This document shows positions 19,858 to 29,768 of a DNA stretch of 64,000 nucleotides, one piece after another. The notes under the pieces are model-generated. The model saw nothing but the letters and a program-made list of their open reading frames with translations, was not told the origin of the DNA and made no database searches. The first letter of the stretch is position 1. Each line of letters opens with the position of its first letter. Where the stretch lies: NCBI GenBank assembly GCA_016714605.1, contig JADKDL010000004.1:62001-126000 (forward strand), read 5' to 3'. A program made the translations under genes and the position numbers. The DNA comes from Bacteroidales bacterium (GTDB lineage Bacteria > Bacteroidota > Bacteroidia > Bacteroidales > UBA1715).

Positions 19858-20304
19858 ACTTAAAAGCTTCTTCACAACATTAGAAATACTACTGTTGTCT
19901 GTTTTTCCGCTTAATTTTTTACTAGCAACACCCATTACTTTACCTAGTTCTTTTATTGATGTAGCTCCGGTTTCTTCAATTATTTTCTTTATTTCAATTT
20001 CCAGTTCTGCTTCGCTCATTTGTGAAGGCAAATAGGCAGCTATAAAATTTGCTTCAGCTAATTCTTTGTCGGCCAAGTCTTTTCTGTTCTGAGTAATATA
20101 TTCACTGGCAGAATCTTTTCTTTGTTTTACTAATTTCTGAACAATTTTCAATTCTAACTCCTCACTTAATTGTTCTTCGGCTCCTGCTTCTGTTTTTGCC
20201 AAAAGAAAAGCAGTTTTTACAGCTCTAATAGCCTCTAACTTTTCTTTTTCTTTGTTTTTCATTGCAGATTTTAAATCTTCATTGATTTTTTCAAATAAAC
20301 TCAT
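19855..20304 (-). CDS. YqeY/GatB C-terminal-like protein
   Basis: The 149-residue product matches the YqeY family along its length: MSLFEKINEDLKSAMK, KLEAIRAVKTAFLLAK, a KLVKQRKDSASEY helix, ANFIAAYLPSQMSEAEL and ELGKVMGVASKKLSGKTD near the end. YqeY resembles the tail of amidotransferase GatB and is thought to contact tRNA; its precise role is unsettled. It lies directly beside tRNA-Arg but on the opposite strand. Normal length, no damage. Confidence 0.92.
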   Translation of the reverse strand: MSLFEKINEDLKSAMKNKEKEKLEAIRAVKTAFLLAKTEAGAEEQLSEELELKIVQKLVKQRKDSASEYITQNRKDLADKELAEANFIAAYLPSQMSEAELEIEIKKIIEETGATSIKELGKVMGVASKKLSGKTDNSSISNVVKKLLS

Positions 20305-20614
20305 AATATGTTTTTTAATTAATTTTAAATGTATAGTATGTTAATTTTGAGACTTTAATAGCGTTTATTAGATTTGTATAGAGGCAGTTTTTCTGAGAAA
20401 TTAAACGGTTAAAATCACTCAATACTTGAAAGTTGAAATTTCACAAAAGTTTAACTTTAAATAAAATAAACATATTGCTTGTAATTTTAAATTTTTAAAT
20501 TTTAAAACAGTATGTTTTTTAATCTATCAAGGTGGTTACTTTAGTTTTTCTCAAAAAACTAAAGTACAAAAGATTGCAATTCCTATATATTCTCAGTTAG
20601 CAGTTTGAGATGTA
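20305..20614. other. Non-coding region with one hairpin
   Basis: This 310-base AT-rich gap between ackA and the yqeY-like gene has no gene. A perfect 13-base stem, TACTTTAGTTTTT with its complement, lies at 20537-20549 / 20554-20566 over a 4-base loop, about 50 bases past the ackA stop. It may stabilise or end the pta-ackA transcript, although no T run follows on the minus strand. Confidence 0.5.
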
Positions 20615-21817
20615 CTAAATAGATTTAATTTTCTCAAGAGTTTCTCTCGCAATTATCAACTCTTCGTTTGTAGGAACAATCATAACAGTTACTTTCGATG
20701 TTGGTTTAGAAAGCGATATGAGTTTGCATTTTGCATTTGCATTTATTTCATTGTCAAATTCAACTCCCATAAATTCCAAGCCGGAGCAAACGTTTTGTCT
20801 TATATATGACTGATTTTCTCCAATTCCACCGGTGAAGATTAATACATCAAGTCCATTCATTTCGGCAGCATAGGCACCAACATATTTTTTTACTTTCTGT
20901 ATATATATATCAAAAGCCAATTTGGCTCTTTTATTTCCATTACAGAGAGCTTCATACAAATCTCTCATGTCTGATGAAATGCCAGAAATACCGAGCATCC
21001 CACTTTCTTTATTCATTACTCGGTCTGCATCATCAATTGTCCATTTTTCTTTTTTCATCAGATAGAACAATGCTCCTAAATCAAAATCTCCTGCTCTTGT
21101 TCCCATTACAAGTCCTTCCAGAGGGGTAAGTCCCATTGTTGTATCTACAACTTTACCATTTTTAATAGCAGCCAACGAAGCTCCGTTGCCCAAATGACAA
21201 GTAATAATTTTTAATGTGTTTATATCTTTATTTAATGCGTTTGCTGCAGTACTTGACACATATTTGTGACTAGAACCATGAAAACCGTATCTTCTAATTT
21301 TGTACTTTTCGTAAAATTTGTAGGGTATTCCATAAAGATAAGATTCCGGTGGCATTGTTTGATGAAAAGCAGTATCAAAAGTTCCACACTGAGGTACATT
21401 TGGCATTACTTTTTGAATAGCCTTTATTCCAGCTATGTTTGCAGGATTGTGAAGTGGAGCTAATTCGCTAACTTCTATTAGTTTGGCTATAACCGAAGAA
21501 TCAATAATTACCGTTTCGCTAAATGTTTCGGCACCATGAACAACTCTGTGACCTACAGCACCTATTTCGTTAACCGATGAAATAACGCCATCTTTAGGAT
21601 CCAGCAATAATTTCAATATCAAATCAACGCCTTGTTCATGATCTATAACCGTTGCATTTCTTTCTATCTTATTCCCAATAGATTTAGATAGTTTTAACAC
21701 TCCTTCGCCACAACCAATTCTATCAACACCACCAGAGGCTATAACTGTTTCGCCAATCATTTCAATCAATTGATATTTTATTGATGAACTACCGCAATTT
21801 AATACTAAAATTTTCAT
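20615..21817 (-). CDS. ackA: Acetate kinase
   Basis: This cytosolic enzyme converts acetyl phosphate and ADP to acetate and ATP. The 400-residue product has the phosphate-binding N-terminus LNCGSSSIKYQL, the catalytic-region GTFDTAFHQTMP, RRYGFHGSSHKYVS, HLGNGASLAA and TMGLTPLEGLVMGTRAGD, and the IFTGGIGENQ adenosine loop. Length is normal. It follows pta by 119 bases on the same strand, the usual pair for substrate-level phosphorylation from acetyl-CoA. No frame damage. Confidence 0.98.
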   Translation of the reverse strand: MKILVLNCGSSSIKYQLIEMIGETVIASGGVDRIGCGEGVLKLSKSIGNKIERNATVIDHEQGVDLILKLLLDPKDGVISSVNEIGAVGHRVVHGAETFSETVIIDSSVIAKLIEVSELAPLHNPANIAGIKAIQKVMPNVPQCGTFDTAFHQTMPPESYLYGIPYKFYEKYKIRRYGFHGSSHKYVSSTAANALNKDINTLKIITCHLGNGASLAAIKNGKVVDTTMGLTPLEGLVMGTRAGDFDLGALFYLMKKEKWTIDDADRVMNKESGMLGISGISSDMRDLYEALCNGNKRAKLAFDIYIQKVKKYVGAYAAEMNGLDVLIFTGGIGENQSYIRQNVCSGLEFMGVEFDNEINANAKCKLISLSKPTSKVTVMIVPTNEELIIARETLEKIKSI

Positions 21818-21936
21818 GATAAGTTTAATTCAAAAAATTGAAAGTTAGCTTTAAAAAAGAAATTATTAAATTTTTAAAAATGTCAGTTATACTAAAGAAA
21901 GTGATAGAATCAGAGATAGTAACTTTCAATTAATAG

Positions 21937-22944
21937 TTATTCTTTATCAATAGCTTGATTTGCTGTTATTGCAATTAAATTGACAATATCATGCACAAAA
22001 CAGCCTCTTGACAAATCATTGATTGGAGCTGCTAAGCCTTGTAATACAGGTCCATAAGCATCTGCATGAGCAAAACGTTGTACCAATTTATATGCTATAT
22101 TTCCGGCTTGTAAAGTAGGAAATATTAAGACATTGGCTTTACCTGCAATTTCGCTTCCCGGAGCTTTTTTAGCAGCAACTTCAGGTATAATTGCAGCATC
22201 TAACTGTAATTCACCGTCAATATTCAAATCAGGATTTAATTCATGAGCAATTCTCGTAGCATTTGCAACTTTATCTACATGTGGGTGGTTTGCACTGCCT
22301 TTTGTAGAGAAGCTTAGCATACCAACTCGCGGTTTCATTCCCAAAAGATTTTTTGCAGTAAGTGCTGTAGCAATTGCTATTTCAGCAAGCTGATGTTCAT
22401 CTGGATCTGGGTTTACAGCACAATCGGCAAATAGCATAACGCCATCGTCTCCAAATTCTTTATCTTTAAGTACCATTATGAAAATACCAGATACAATACT
22501 TACCCCTGGAATTGTTTTAATAAGTTGAAATCCCGGTCTGAGGACATCGCCAGTAGTGTTTTGTGCACCAGCTACTTCTCCGTCGGCATCGCCGGCTTTA
22601 ATCATTGTAACACCAAGGTACAACGGATTCTTAACCAATTCAATTGCTTTATCAAAAGTAACTCCTTTGTGTTTTCTCAAGTCATACACTATTTTTGCAT
22701 ACGACTCTAACTTTTCATGGTTTGTAGGATCAATTATTTTGGCTTTTTCTAAAAGATGGAAAAGATTTTCTTTTTCGGCTTCTTCTCTAATTTTTGCAGG
22801 ATTTCCTATTATTGATAAATTGGCAATTCCTTCTTCCAACACAATGTTCGCTGCTTTAAGGGTTCTTAATTCTAAACCTTCAGGCAAAACAATTGTTTTT
22901 TTGTTTGAACGTGCTCGTTCTTTAAATCTTGATATGAAATCCAT
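21937..22944 (-). CDS. pta: Phosphate acetyltransferase
   Basis: The 335-residue product is the short form of Pta, without the N-terminal regulatory domain of the E. coli enzyme. Motifs include KTIVLPEGLELRTLKAA, GEVAGAQNTTGDVLRPG, MLSFSTKGSANHPHV, ELQLDAAIIPEVAAKK and NVLIFPTLQAGNIAYKL. It makes acetyl phosphate from acetyl-CoA and feeds AckA encoded next. The 119-base gap to ackA has no clear terminator, so the two are likely co-transcribed. Confidence 0.97.
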   Translation of the reverse strand: MDFISRFKERARSNKKTIVLPEGLELRTLKAANIVLEEGIANLSIIGNPAKIREEAEKENLFHLLEKAKIIDPTNHEKLESYAKIVYDLRKHKGVTFDKAIELVKNPLYLGVTMIKAGDADGEVAGAQNTTGDVLRPGFQLIKTIPGVSIVSGIFIMVLKDKEFGDDGVMLFADCAVNPDPDEHQLAEIAIATALTAKNLLGMKPRVGMLSFSTKGSANHPHVDKVANATRIAHELNPDLNIDGELQLDAAIIPEVAAKKAPGSEIAGKANVLIFPTLQAGNIAYKLVQRFAHADAYGPVLQGLAAPINDLSRGCFVHDIVNLIAITANQAIDKE

Positions 22945-23014
22945 CTTTTTGAGTACTTAAATAAGAGAAATCTAAATTATTTGTCTTATAAATTTAATGT
23001 ATTATAATATTATT

Positions 23015-24820
23015 TTAAGCAGTTAAGTTAAGCGATTTTTTCAAACCTTCTATTTTTTTACTTAATTTCTCGTCAACTATTTTAAATGATTCTTTATTTA
23101 TCAATTGTTCTTTTACGCCGAAATAAAATTTAATTTTAGGTTCAGTTCCTGATGGTCTTATTGTTACTTTTGATCCATCTTCGGAAAAATATTGAAGTAC
23201 ATTTGAGCTCGGTAAACCAGTTTCTGTAGTTTTATTCGTTGCTACATCTGTTATTTTTGCTGTTTTGTAATCAATTATTTTATTTATTTTGGAACCATTT
23301 AATTCTTTAGGAGGATTGGTTCTAAAATTTTTCATCATTGTTTGAATCTCTTCTGCTCCTTGTTTTCCTTCTTTTGTAATATTAAACAAGTCTTCTTTAT
23401 AATATCCAAATTCAATATATAAATCAATAAGTGTGTCGTAAAGATTTTTATTTTCATTTTTAGCACATGCAGCAGCTTCGGCTAATATAGCACAAGCAAT
23501 AACAGCATCTTTGTCTCTAACGAAATCTCCGGCCAAATAGCCAAAACTTTCTTCTCCTCCGCACAAAAATTTCTTTTTGCCTTCTAATTCTTTTATTTTC
23601 TCTCCAATATACTTAAAGCCTGTAAGTACATCATACATTTCTATTTGATATTTCTCTGCAATATCTTTAATCAGTTCGGTAGTAACAATGGTTTTGATAA
23701 TCATTTCATTACCGGTAAGTTTTCCCTTTTCTTTCCATTTTTTTGCAATATAATTAACGAAAAGCGCTCCGGTCTGATTACCATTTAATATTACAAATTC
23801 ACCTTCACTGTTTTTAACAACCATACCTACACGGTCGGCATCTGGGTCGGTACCCAAAATGATGTCAGCATTTAATTTTATCCCTTTTTCAATAGCTAAT
23901 TTCAGCGCACTGCTTTCTTCCGGATTTGGTGAACCTGTAACCGAATTTAGTTTTTTAAGCCATTCTGTTTCTGTATAATCGGCTTCTTTAACTTCTTCAG
24001 TACCTGGTTTCTTTAAGGTTGGAAATTCTCCATTTACTTCAAATTGTTCTGATACAATATTAATATTCTCAAAACCAAAATCTTTCAATACATTAGGCAC
24101 AAATATACCTGTACCATGAATTGGTGTAAAAACAATATTTAAATCTTTTTGTTTCTCAATAATTTCAGGCGAAAGAGATAAGCTTTTAACAGCTTCTCTA
24201 TATGGTTTGTCTATTAAATCGCTCCATAAAATTATGTTTTCTTTTACAGGCTCCCATTTAACTTCAGAAATGTCAGAAATTTTCTCAACTTCTTTTATAA
24301 CGTTTTCGTCATGTGGAGCAACTAGTTGACAACCGTCAGACCAATAAGCTTTGTATCCGTTATATTTACATGGATTGTGTGAAGCTGTAATATTTACACC
24401 TGCTTTGCAATCTAAATGTCTTATTGCAAATGATAATTCAGGTGTTGGTCTAAGCGACTCAGACAAATAAACTTTAAAACCATTAGCTGAGAATATATTA
24501 GCTGTTGTTTCAGCAAACAATCTGCTTCTTAGTCTGCAATCATGAATTACTGCAACTGAAATTTTTTCGTTAGGAAAAGATTTTTTTATATAGTTAGCAA
24601 AACCTTGCGTTGCTATACCAACTGTGTAAACATTTACTCTATTTGTTCCTACTCCTATAATGCCTCTAAGCCCACCAGTTCCAAACCCCAGATTACGATA
24701 AAAGGAATCTACTAAATCATTATCATTTTTATCAATTAAATTTTTTACTTCTTTTCTGGTTTTTTCATCATAACTTTCAGATAACCATAAGTTAGCAGCA
24801 GATAAAATTTTATTGTCCAT
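23015..24820 (-). CDS. Phosphoglucomutase/phosphomannomutase (phospho-sugar mutase)
   Basis: This 601-residue enzyme of the alpha-D-phosphohexomutase family interconverts hexose 1- and 6-phosphates. The four signature sites are present: TASHNPCKYNG with the catalytic phospho-Ser, GTDPDADRVG for magnesium, GGEESFGY for sugar binding and RPSGTEPKIKFYF for phosphate. The length matches the long PgcA-type mutases of Firmicutes and Bacteroidota. It lies 70 bases before pta on the same strand and is divergent from nuoA. It could supply glucose 1-phosphate for the nucleotide-sugar genes at 35-40 kb. Confidence 0.93.
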   Translation of the reverse strand: MDNKILSAANLWLSESYDEKTRKEVKNLIDKNDNDLVDSFYRNLGFGTGGLRGIIGVGTNRVNVYTVGIATQGFANYIKKSFPNEKISVAVIHDCRLRSRLFAETTANIFSANGFKVYLSESLRPTPELSFAIRHLDCKAGVNITASHNPCKYNGYKAYWSDGCQLVAPHDENVIKEVEKISDISEVKWEPVKENIILWSDLIDKPYREAVKSLSLSPEIIEKQKDLNIVFTPIHGTGIFVPNVLKDFGFENINIVSEQFEVNGEFPTLKKPGTEEVKEADYTETEWLKKLNSVTGSPNPEESSALKLAIEKGIKLNADIILGTDPDADRVGMVVKNSEGEFVILNGNQTGALFVNYIAKKWKEKGKLTGNEMIIKTIVTTELIKDIAEKYQIEMYDVLTGFKYIGEKIKELEGKKKFLCGGEESFGYLAGDFVRDKDAVIACAILAEAAACAKNENKNLYDTLIDLYIEFGYYKEDLFNITKEGKQGAEEIQTMMKNFRTNPPKELNGSKINKIIDYKTAKITDVATNKTTETGLPSSNVLQYFSEDGSKVTIRPSGTEPKIKFYFGVKEQLINKESFKIVDEKLSKKIEGLKKSLNLTA

Positions 24821-24866
24821 TGTAAGTTTTTTTGTTTTATAATGCTTGACAAATTTATTTATGTTA

Positions 24867-24874
24867 CAAATGTA
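24867..24874 (-). promoter_or_regulatory. Putative -7 promoter box for the phosphosugar mutase
   Basis: The minus strand reads TACATTTG, an exact TAnnTTTG match, 47 bases upstream of the start at 24820. A second match, TAAATTTG, lies at 24850-24857. The -33 box is poor for both. The 312-base gap to nuoA (24821-25132) holds this site and the nuo promoter and nothing else recognised. Confidence 0.35.
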
Positions 24875-25048
24875 AATATTTGTGAGTAATTTTAATTGTT
24901 AAAATAGTTTTTTTTTATTATTTATTGACATCTTTATAGCTTTATCTGATACTGTGAACCATTATACTATCAGGTTGATTTTTAACATTCCAATTTTTGG
25001 TGTTAATATTTATTTAAATTTTGCGTAAAAAAAAAGTAAATTTACTGA

Positions 25049-25077
25049 TTGATATAATTATTTTATTTTTAGATTTG
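25049..25077 (+). promoter_or_regulatory. Promoter of the nuo operon
   Basis: TTG at 25049-25051, an 18-base spacer and TAGATTTG at 25070-25077 (exact TAnnTTTG) precede nuoA by 56 bases. This is the best Bacteroidota-type promoter match in the window. Confidence 0.6.
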
Positions 25078-25132
25078 CGCTTTCAAAATTTGAGGTATTC
25101 GACTAACTAAAATTAATTTTCTTACATAAGAT

Positions 25133-25483
25133 ATGAATTCAGAAGGATTAATTCTTTTTTTTCTGCTAGGATTAACGCTAGTAGGATTTGCAATAGTTTT
25201 CTCTTACTTTATTCCTAGGAAATCTGAGAATTTACAGAAATATGAAACCTATGAATGTGGAATACCTACATACGGATTGTCATGGATACAATTTAATGTA
25301 GGGTATTATTTATTCGCTATCATGTTTTTAATATTTGATGTAGAAGCTGTCTTTTTATTTCCTTGGGCAGTGGTAATGAAAGAGTTAAAAATGGTTGCGT
25401 TTATTGAAATATTGATATTTTTTGTAATTTTAGGTCTTGGACTCATGTACGCATGGAAAAAACAAGCATTGAAATGGGAATAG
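25133..25483 (+). CDS. nuoA: NADH-quinone oxidoreductase subunit A
   Basis: This 116-residue, three-helix membrane subunit of complex I has the conserved YECGIPTYG loop, which carries the quinone-site Cys, and MFLIFDVEAVFLFPWA in the second helix. It is the first gene of the 11-gene nuo operon. Its end overlaps nuoB. Confidence 0.97.
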   Translation: MNSEGLILFFLLGLTLVGFAIVFSYFIPRKSENLQKYETYECGIPTYGLSWIQFNVGYYLFAIMFLIFDVEAVFLFPWAVVMKELKMVAFIEILIFFVILGLGLMYAWKKQALKWE

Positions 25484-26025
25484 AAAAGAAAGAATTTGAG
25501 TCTATAGATCAGTTATATGCTGAAACTCATAAACAAGGTAACGGAGGATTTTTTCTTACTACTATTGATAGTCTTTTAAATTGGGGTAGATCAAATTCTA
25601 TATGGCCATTAACATTTGCTACGAGTTGTTGTGGTATTGAAATGATGGCTGCCGGAGCACCAAGACACGACTTTGCTCGTTTTGGTATTGAAGTTTATCG
25701 TGCTTCGCCAAGACAAGCAGATGTTATTGTTGTAGCCGGAACAATTGTACATAAAATGGCTCCTGTACTGAAAAGACTTTATGATCAAATGGCAGAACCT
25801 AAGTATGTAATTGCCATGGGAGCATGTGCAGTGAGCGGAGGTCCATTTTTTTATAATTCATATTCTGTAATAAGAGGTGTAGATCATGTAATCCCGGTAG
25901 ATGTATATATTCCGGGTTGTCCACCGCGTCCTGAGGCGCTACTTAACGGAGTTATGAAATTGCAAGAAAAAATTAGATTGAAATCTATTACTGATAAAGC
26001 ACCTTCAACTGATCCGTTGAATTAA
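25453..26025 (+). CDS. nuoB: NADH-quinone oxidoreductase subunit B
   Basis: This subunit carries the N2 iron-sulfur cluster, the last electron carrier before quinone. Ligand cysteines are seen in FATSCCGIEMMA, AMGACAVSGG and PGCPPRPEA. The product has 190 residues from 25453. An ATG at 25474 (MGIEKKEFES) would overlap nuoA by only 10 bases and is an equally plausible start. The N2 site is intact, so electron transfer to quinone should work even though the NADH module genes are absent. Confidence 0.97.
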   Translation: MEKTSIEMGIEKKEFESIDQLYAETHKQGNGGFFLTTIDSLLNWGRSNSIWPLTFATSCCGIEMMAAGAPRHDFARFGIEVYRASPRQADVIVVAGTIVHKMAPVLKRLYDQMAEPKYVIAMGACAVSGGPFFYNSYSVIRGVDHVIPVDVYIPGCPPRPEALLNGVMKLQEKIRLKSITDKAPSTDPLN

Positions 26026-26046
26026 TATATTAAAAACTTAGCATAA

Positions 26047-26511
26047 ATGACTAACGATCAATTAAAGCAGTTTATTAAGAATTATACTACTGAAGTCGAA
26101 TTTGTTGATAATCCATATTCTTTGGAGTGTATTGTAAATACTGTACATTTTTACAATTTAGCAAGAGTTTTAAAGGAGTCTGATTCTACCGCTTTTGACT
26201 TTTTATATTGTGTTACAGGTATTGATTTGCAAGATTCATTAGGTGTTATTTATCATTTGGAGTCAACTAAATTACAACATAAATTAATATTAAAAGTTTT
26301 TGCATCAGATATTGACAATCCTGAAATACCATCTGTATTTGATTTGTGGGATTGTGCTGAATTACAAGAGCGTGAAGTTTTTGATTTTTTTGGAATTAGG
26401 TTTTTAAAACATCCTGATTTGAGGAGAATATTTATGGAAGAGGATTGGGAAGGATATCCACTTCGTAAAAATTATGTAGATACGGTAAATATAATTGATT
26501 TAATTAAGTAG
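26047..26511 (+). CDS. nuoC: NADH-quinone oxidoreductase subunit C
   Basis: The 154-residue product is the 30-kDa peripheral arm subunit. The family signature is ELQEREVFDFFGIRF followed by HPDLRRIFMEEDWEGYPLRK. It is separate from nuoD here, unlike the NuoCD fusion of Bacteroides and E. coli. Confidence 0.96.
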   Translation: MTNDQLKQFIKNYTTEVEFVDNPYSLECIVNTVHFYNLARVLKESDSTAFDFLYCVTGIDLQDSLGVIYHLESTKLQHKLILKVFASDIDNPEIPSVFDLWDCAELQEREVFDFFGIRFLKHPDLRRIFMEEDWEGYPLRKNYVDTVNIIDLIK

Positions 26512-26535
26512 TTGTTATTAGCGACCTATTCAATT

Positions 26536-27660
26536 ATGGAAGACATACTTTTAAAAAATAAGTTAGACAAAGAACAAGAATATTTCATAAATATGGGTCC
26601 TCAACACCCATCTACTCATGGAGTTCTTCGTTTGTTGGTTAATTTACAAGGTGAAACGGTTAAAGACTTAAAGCCATATTGTGGTTATATACACAGGGGT
26701 ATTGAGAAAATGTGCGAGAGATATACTTATTCTCAAATAATACATTTAACTGATAGGTTAGACTATATGTCTGCTCACATAAATAATGAGGCTGTTTGTT
26801 TGTTGGTTGAGAATGCACTACAAATTGAAGTTTCTGACAGAGTTAAATATATCAGAACTATTATTGATGAGCTTACTAGAATTGCTTCACATCAGTTATG
26901 GTGGGCTGCAGCAGGGATGGATTTAGGAGCCTTGACCACTTTTTTCTATGGATTAAGAGATCGAGAAAAAATACTTGATATTTTTGAAGAAACTTGTGGA
27001 GGTAGATTATTAGTTTCTTATAATTGTCCGGGTGGCTTAATGTATGATATTCATCCAAATTTCCAGAAAAAAGTAAAAGAATTTTTAATATACTTTAAGA
27101 AGAAATTACCAGAATACGACCAATTATTATCAGGCAATGTCATTTTTGTACAAAGAATGAAAAATGTTGGGTTACTTACTAAAGAAAAAGCAATATCTTT
27201 TGGTGTTACCGGTCCTTCAGGAAGAGCTTCAGGGTTTTCAAGCGATATAAGAAAAAAAGAGCCTTATAGCGCATATGGCAATGTGAAATTTAAAGAGATT
27301 TTAAGAGAAGAAGGTGATTCATTAGCTCGATATAAATGTAGAATAGACGAAATGTGGGAATCAATGAATATTATTGAGCAATTGATTGATAATATCCCAG
27401 ATGGAAGTTATTTCACTAAAATGAAACCAATTATTAAATTACCTGAAGGAGAATATTATCAGAGAGTTGAAGCTTGTAGAGGAGAATTTGGTGTATATAT
27501 ATCAAGTAAAGGAGAAAAGAATCCGTATAGAGTGAAGTTTAGATCTCCTAACTTCTTTAATCTTTCAGCTTTAGATCACATGAGTAGAAATCAGAAAATT
27601 GCTGATTTAGTTGCAATAATGTCTTCCCTTGACCTTGTTATACCTGATATAGATAGATAA
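26536..27660 (+). CDS. nuoD: NADH-quinone oxidoreductase subunit D
   Basis: The 49-kDa peripheral-arm subunit forms the quinone pocket with NuoB. The ATG at 26536 (MEDILLKNK) is chosen because the stretch before it is not conserved and starts with TTG. Conserved features are MGPQHPSTHGVLRL with the quinone-site His, GYIHRGIEKMCE, and TGPSGRASGFSSD. The product is 374 residues, and the C-terminal end SLDLVIPDIDR is typical. No frame damage. Confidence 0.96.
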   Translation: MEDILLKNKLDKEQEYFINMGPQHPSTHGVLRLLVNLQGETVKDLKPYCGYIHRGIEKMCERYTYSQIIHLTDRLDYMSAHINNEAVCLLVENALQIEVSDRVKYIRTIIDELTRIASHQLWWAAAGMDLGALTTFFYGLRDREKILDIFEETCGGRLLVSYNCPGGLMYDIHPNFQKKVKEFLIYFKKKLPEYDQLLSGNVIFVQRMKNVGLLTKEKAISFGVTGPSGRASGFSSDIRKKEPYSAYGNVKFKEILREEGDSLARYKCRIDEMWESMNIIEQLIDNIPDGSYFTKMKPIIKLPEGEYYQRVEACRGEFGVYISSKGEKNPYRVKFRSPNFFNLSALDHMSRNQKIADLVAIMSSLDLVIPDIDR

Positions 27661-27670
27661 TTTTACAAAT

Positions 27671-28753
27671 ATGTTTTTATACGATTTTTCAGAATTAACT
27701 TCGAGCATTCATAATAGTATTTCTTCTGTTATGTCGCCTTTAGCTACAACTGTTGTAGAAATGGTAATTGCCGGTATTGTTTTTTTATTATTCTATGCAC
27801 TAGTAGGTTTGATACTTGTTTATGCCGAAAGAAAAATTTGTGCTTTCTTTCAGTGTAGATTAGGACCTATGAGAGTGGGTAAGTGGGGATTAATGCAAAC
27901 AATTGCGGACTTCATAAAACTACTTATGAAGGAATTGATAATGATAAAAAATGCCGATAAATTACTCTTTAATTTAGCTCCGTTTATTGTAATTATAGCA
28001 TCTTTTTTAGCAATTGGTGCAATTCCATTTGCTAAAGGACTTCATGCTCTTGATTTTGATATTGGTGTTTTATATGTAATGGCAGTTTCTTCAATAGGCG
28101 TTCTTGGAATTTTATTAGCAGGTTGGTCTAGTAATAATAAATATTCGTTGATAGGAGCTATGAGAAGTGGTGCTCAGGTAGTTAGTTATGAACTGTCTGT
28201 TGGTTTGTCGCTCATGACAATCGTTGTATTGGCAGGAACAATGCAATTTTCTGAAATAGTAGAAGCTCAAAATACCGGTTGGTTTATTTTTAAAGGTCAT
28301 ATTCCTGCTCTTATAGCATTTGTAATATTCATTATATCAAGTACAGCAGAAACGAACAGAGGTCCTTTTGACCTTGCCGAAGCCGAATCTGAATTAACAG
28401 CAGGTTTCCATACTGAGTATTCAGGTATAAAATTCGCCTTGTTTTTTCTAGGTGAATATATGAATATGTTTATTGTAGCTTCGATTGCTGCAACCGTTTT
28501 TCTAGGAGGTTGGATGCCTTTACATATTGTAGGTTTAGATTCATTCAATATGATTATGGATTATATACCACCATTTATTTGGTTTATTTCCAAAACGGCT
28601 ATAATCATATTTATTATGATGTGGATAAAATGGACATTCCCTCGATTAAGAATAGATCAGCTCTTAACCCTTGAGTGGAAATATCTATTACCTATTAACT
28701 TGGTAAATATTACTTTAATGGCTCTATGTGTTTTAAATCAATGGCATTTTTAA
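27671..28753 (+). CDS. nuoH: NADH-quinone oxidoreductase subunit H
   Basis: This 360-residue membrane subunit connects the quinone pocket to the proton-pumping arm. It has eight or so helices, YAERKICAFFQCRLGPMRVG, STAETNRGPFDLAEAESEL in the conserved E-channel loop, and WTFPRLRIDQLL. A ~27-residue N-terminal stretch precedes the first helix. It starts 10 bases after nuoD. Confidence 0.97.
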   Translation: MFLYDFSELTSSIHNSISSVMSPLATTVVEMVIAGIVFLLFYALVGLILVYAERKICAFFQCRLGPMRVGKWGLMQTIADFIKLLMKELIMIKNADKLLFNLAPFIVIIASFLAIGAIPFAKGLHALDFDIGVLYVMAVSSIGVLGILLAGWSSNNKYSLIGAMRSGAQVVSYELSVGLSLMTIVVLAGTMQFSEIVEAQNTGWFIFKGHIPALIAFVIFIISSTAETNRGPFDLAEAESELTAGFHTEYSGIKFALFFLGEYMNMFIVASIAATVFLGGWMPLHIVGLDSFNMIMDYIPPFIWFISKTAIIIFIMMWIKWTFPRLRIDQLLTLEWKYLLPINLVNITLMALCVLNQWHF

Positions 28754-28772
28754 AAAAAATTGACTGATAATT

Positions 28773-29252
28773 ATGAATTCATTTACAAAATATTTTTCAG
28801 ATTTGTTTAATGGTATACATTCTTTAATTACTGGATTGAAGGTAACCGGTTCTTATTTTGTGAGACCAAAAGAAATTGTTACTCAGCAATATCCTGAAAA
28901 TAGAGCAACACTTAAAATGTTTGAGAGATTTAAAGGCGAACTTACTATGCCTCATAATAATCTTAATGAACATGATTGTACAGCATGTGGAATTTGCGAA
29001 ATGAATTGTCCGAATGGAAGTATTGAAATTATTTCAAAATTCGATGTTATTGACGGAAAGAAGAAAAAGGTTTTAGATAAGTATATTTATCATTTAGGAA
29101 TGTGTACTTTTTGTGGATTGTGTGTTAAAACATGTCCGTCTGATGCGATTATTTTCGGTCAAGGGTTTGAACATGCAACGTTCGAAAGAACAACACTCAA
29201 TAAGCAATTGAACAAACCGGGATCTGTATTAAAAAAGGAAGTAAAAGAATAG
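28773..29252 (+). CDS. nuoI: NADH-quinone oxidoreductase subunit I
   Basis: This ferredoxin-like subunit carries two [4Fe-4S] clusters: CTACGICEMNCP and CTFCGLCVKTCP, each with a distal Cys that serves the other cluster. The product has 159 residues. In complexes lacking NuoEFG, this subunit is the likely entry point for electrons from a ferredoxin or other donor. That is a general inference for the family, not visible here. Confidence 0.96.
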   Translation: MNSFTKYFSDLFNGIHSLITGLKVTGSYFVRPKEIVTQQYPENRATLKMFERFKGELTMPHNNLNEHDCTACGICEMNCPNGSIEIISKFDVIDGKKKKVLDKYIYHLGMCTFCGLCVKTCPSDAIIFGQGFEHATFERTTLNKQLNKPGSVLKKEVKE

Positions 29253-29255
29253 TTT

Positions 29256-29750
29256 ATGAACATTATTATTTTTTATATTTTAGCGGCAGTTATTCTAATA
29301 TTTTCAGTATTAAGTGTCACAAGTCGAAGAATACTTCGAGCAGCTACATATTTGTTATTTGTGCTAATTGCAACAGCCGGTTTTTATTTTCTCATGGAAG
29401 TTAACTTCTTAGCTTCTGTGCAATTGATGCTTTATGCAGGGGGTATTACTGTTTTAATAGTCTTTTCAATTTTATTGACCAGTAATATTGATCATAAATT
29501 TGAAAAATCAGAAATTAAAAAAAATATTTTTTCAGTTTTATTGGTTGCACTTGGTGCCGGAGTATCATTGTCTGTACTATTAAATAAAACATTCAATGTA
29601 AAATCAAATACTGAACCGGTTCATGTTAAGAAATTTGGGTACGCACTACTTAACTATGGTGAAAATGGTTTTGTGTTACCTTTTGAAGTAATTTCACTTT
29701 TACTATTAGCAGCTATGATAGCTGCCATAATGATTGCAAAAAAAAGATAA
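29256..29750 (+). CDS. nuoJ: NADH-quinone oxidoreductase subunit J
   Basis: The 164-residue membrane subunit has five hydrophobic segments and the typical FLASVQLMLYAGGITVLIVF helix. The start is only 3 bases after nuoI. The usual conserved Tyr and Gly of helix 3 are present. Confidence 0.95.
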   Translation: MNIIIFYILAAVILIFSVLSVTSRRILRAATYLLFVLIATAGFYFLMEVNFLASVQLMLYAGGITVLIVFSILLTSNIDHKFEKSEIKKNIFSVLLVALGAGVSLSVLLNKTFNVKSNTEPVHVKKFGYALLNYGENGFVLPFEVISLLLLAAMIAAIMIAKKR

Positions 29751-29768
29751 TTATTAAATAATAAATTT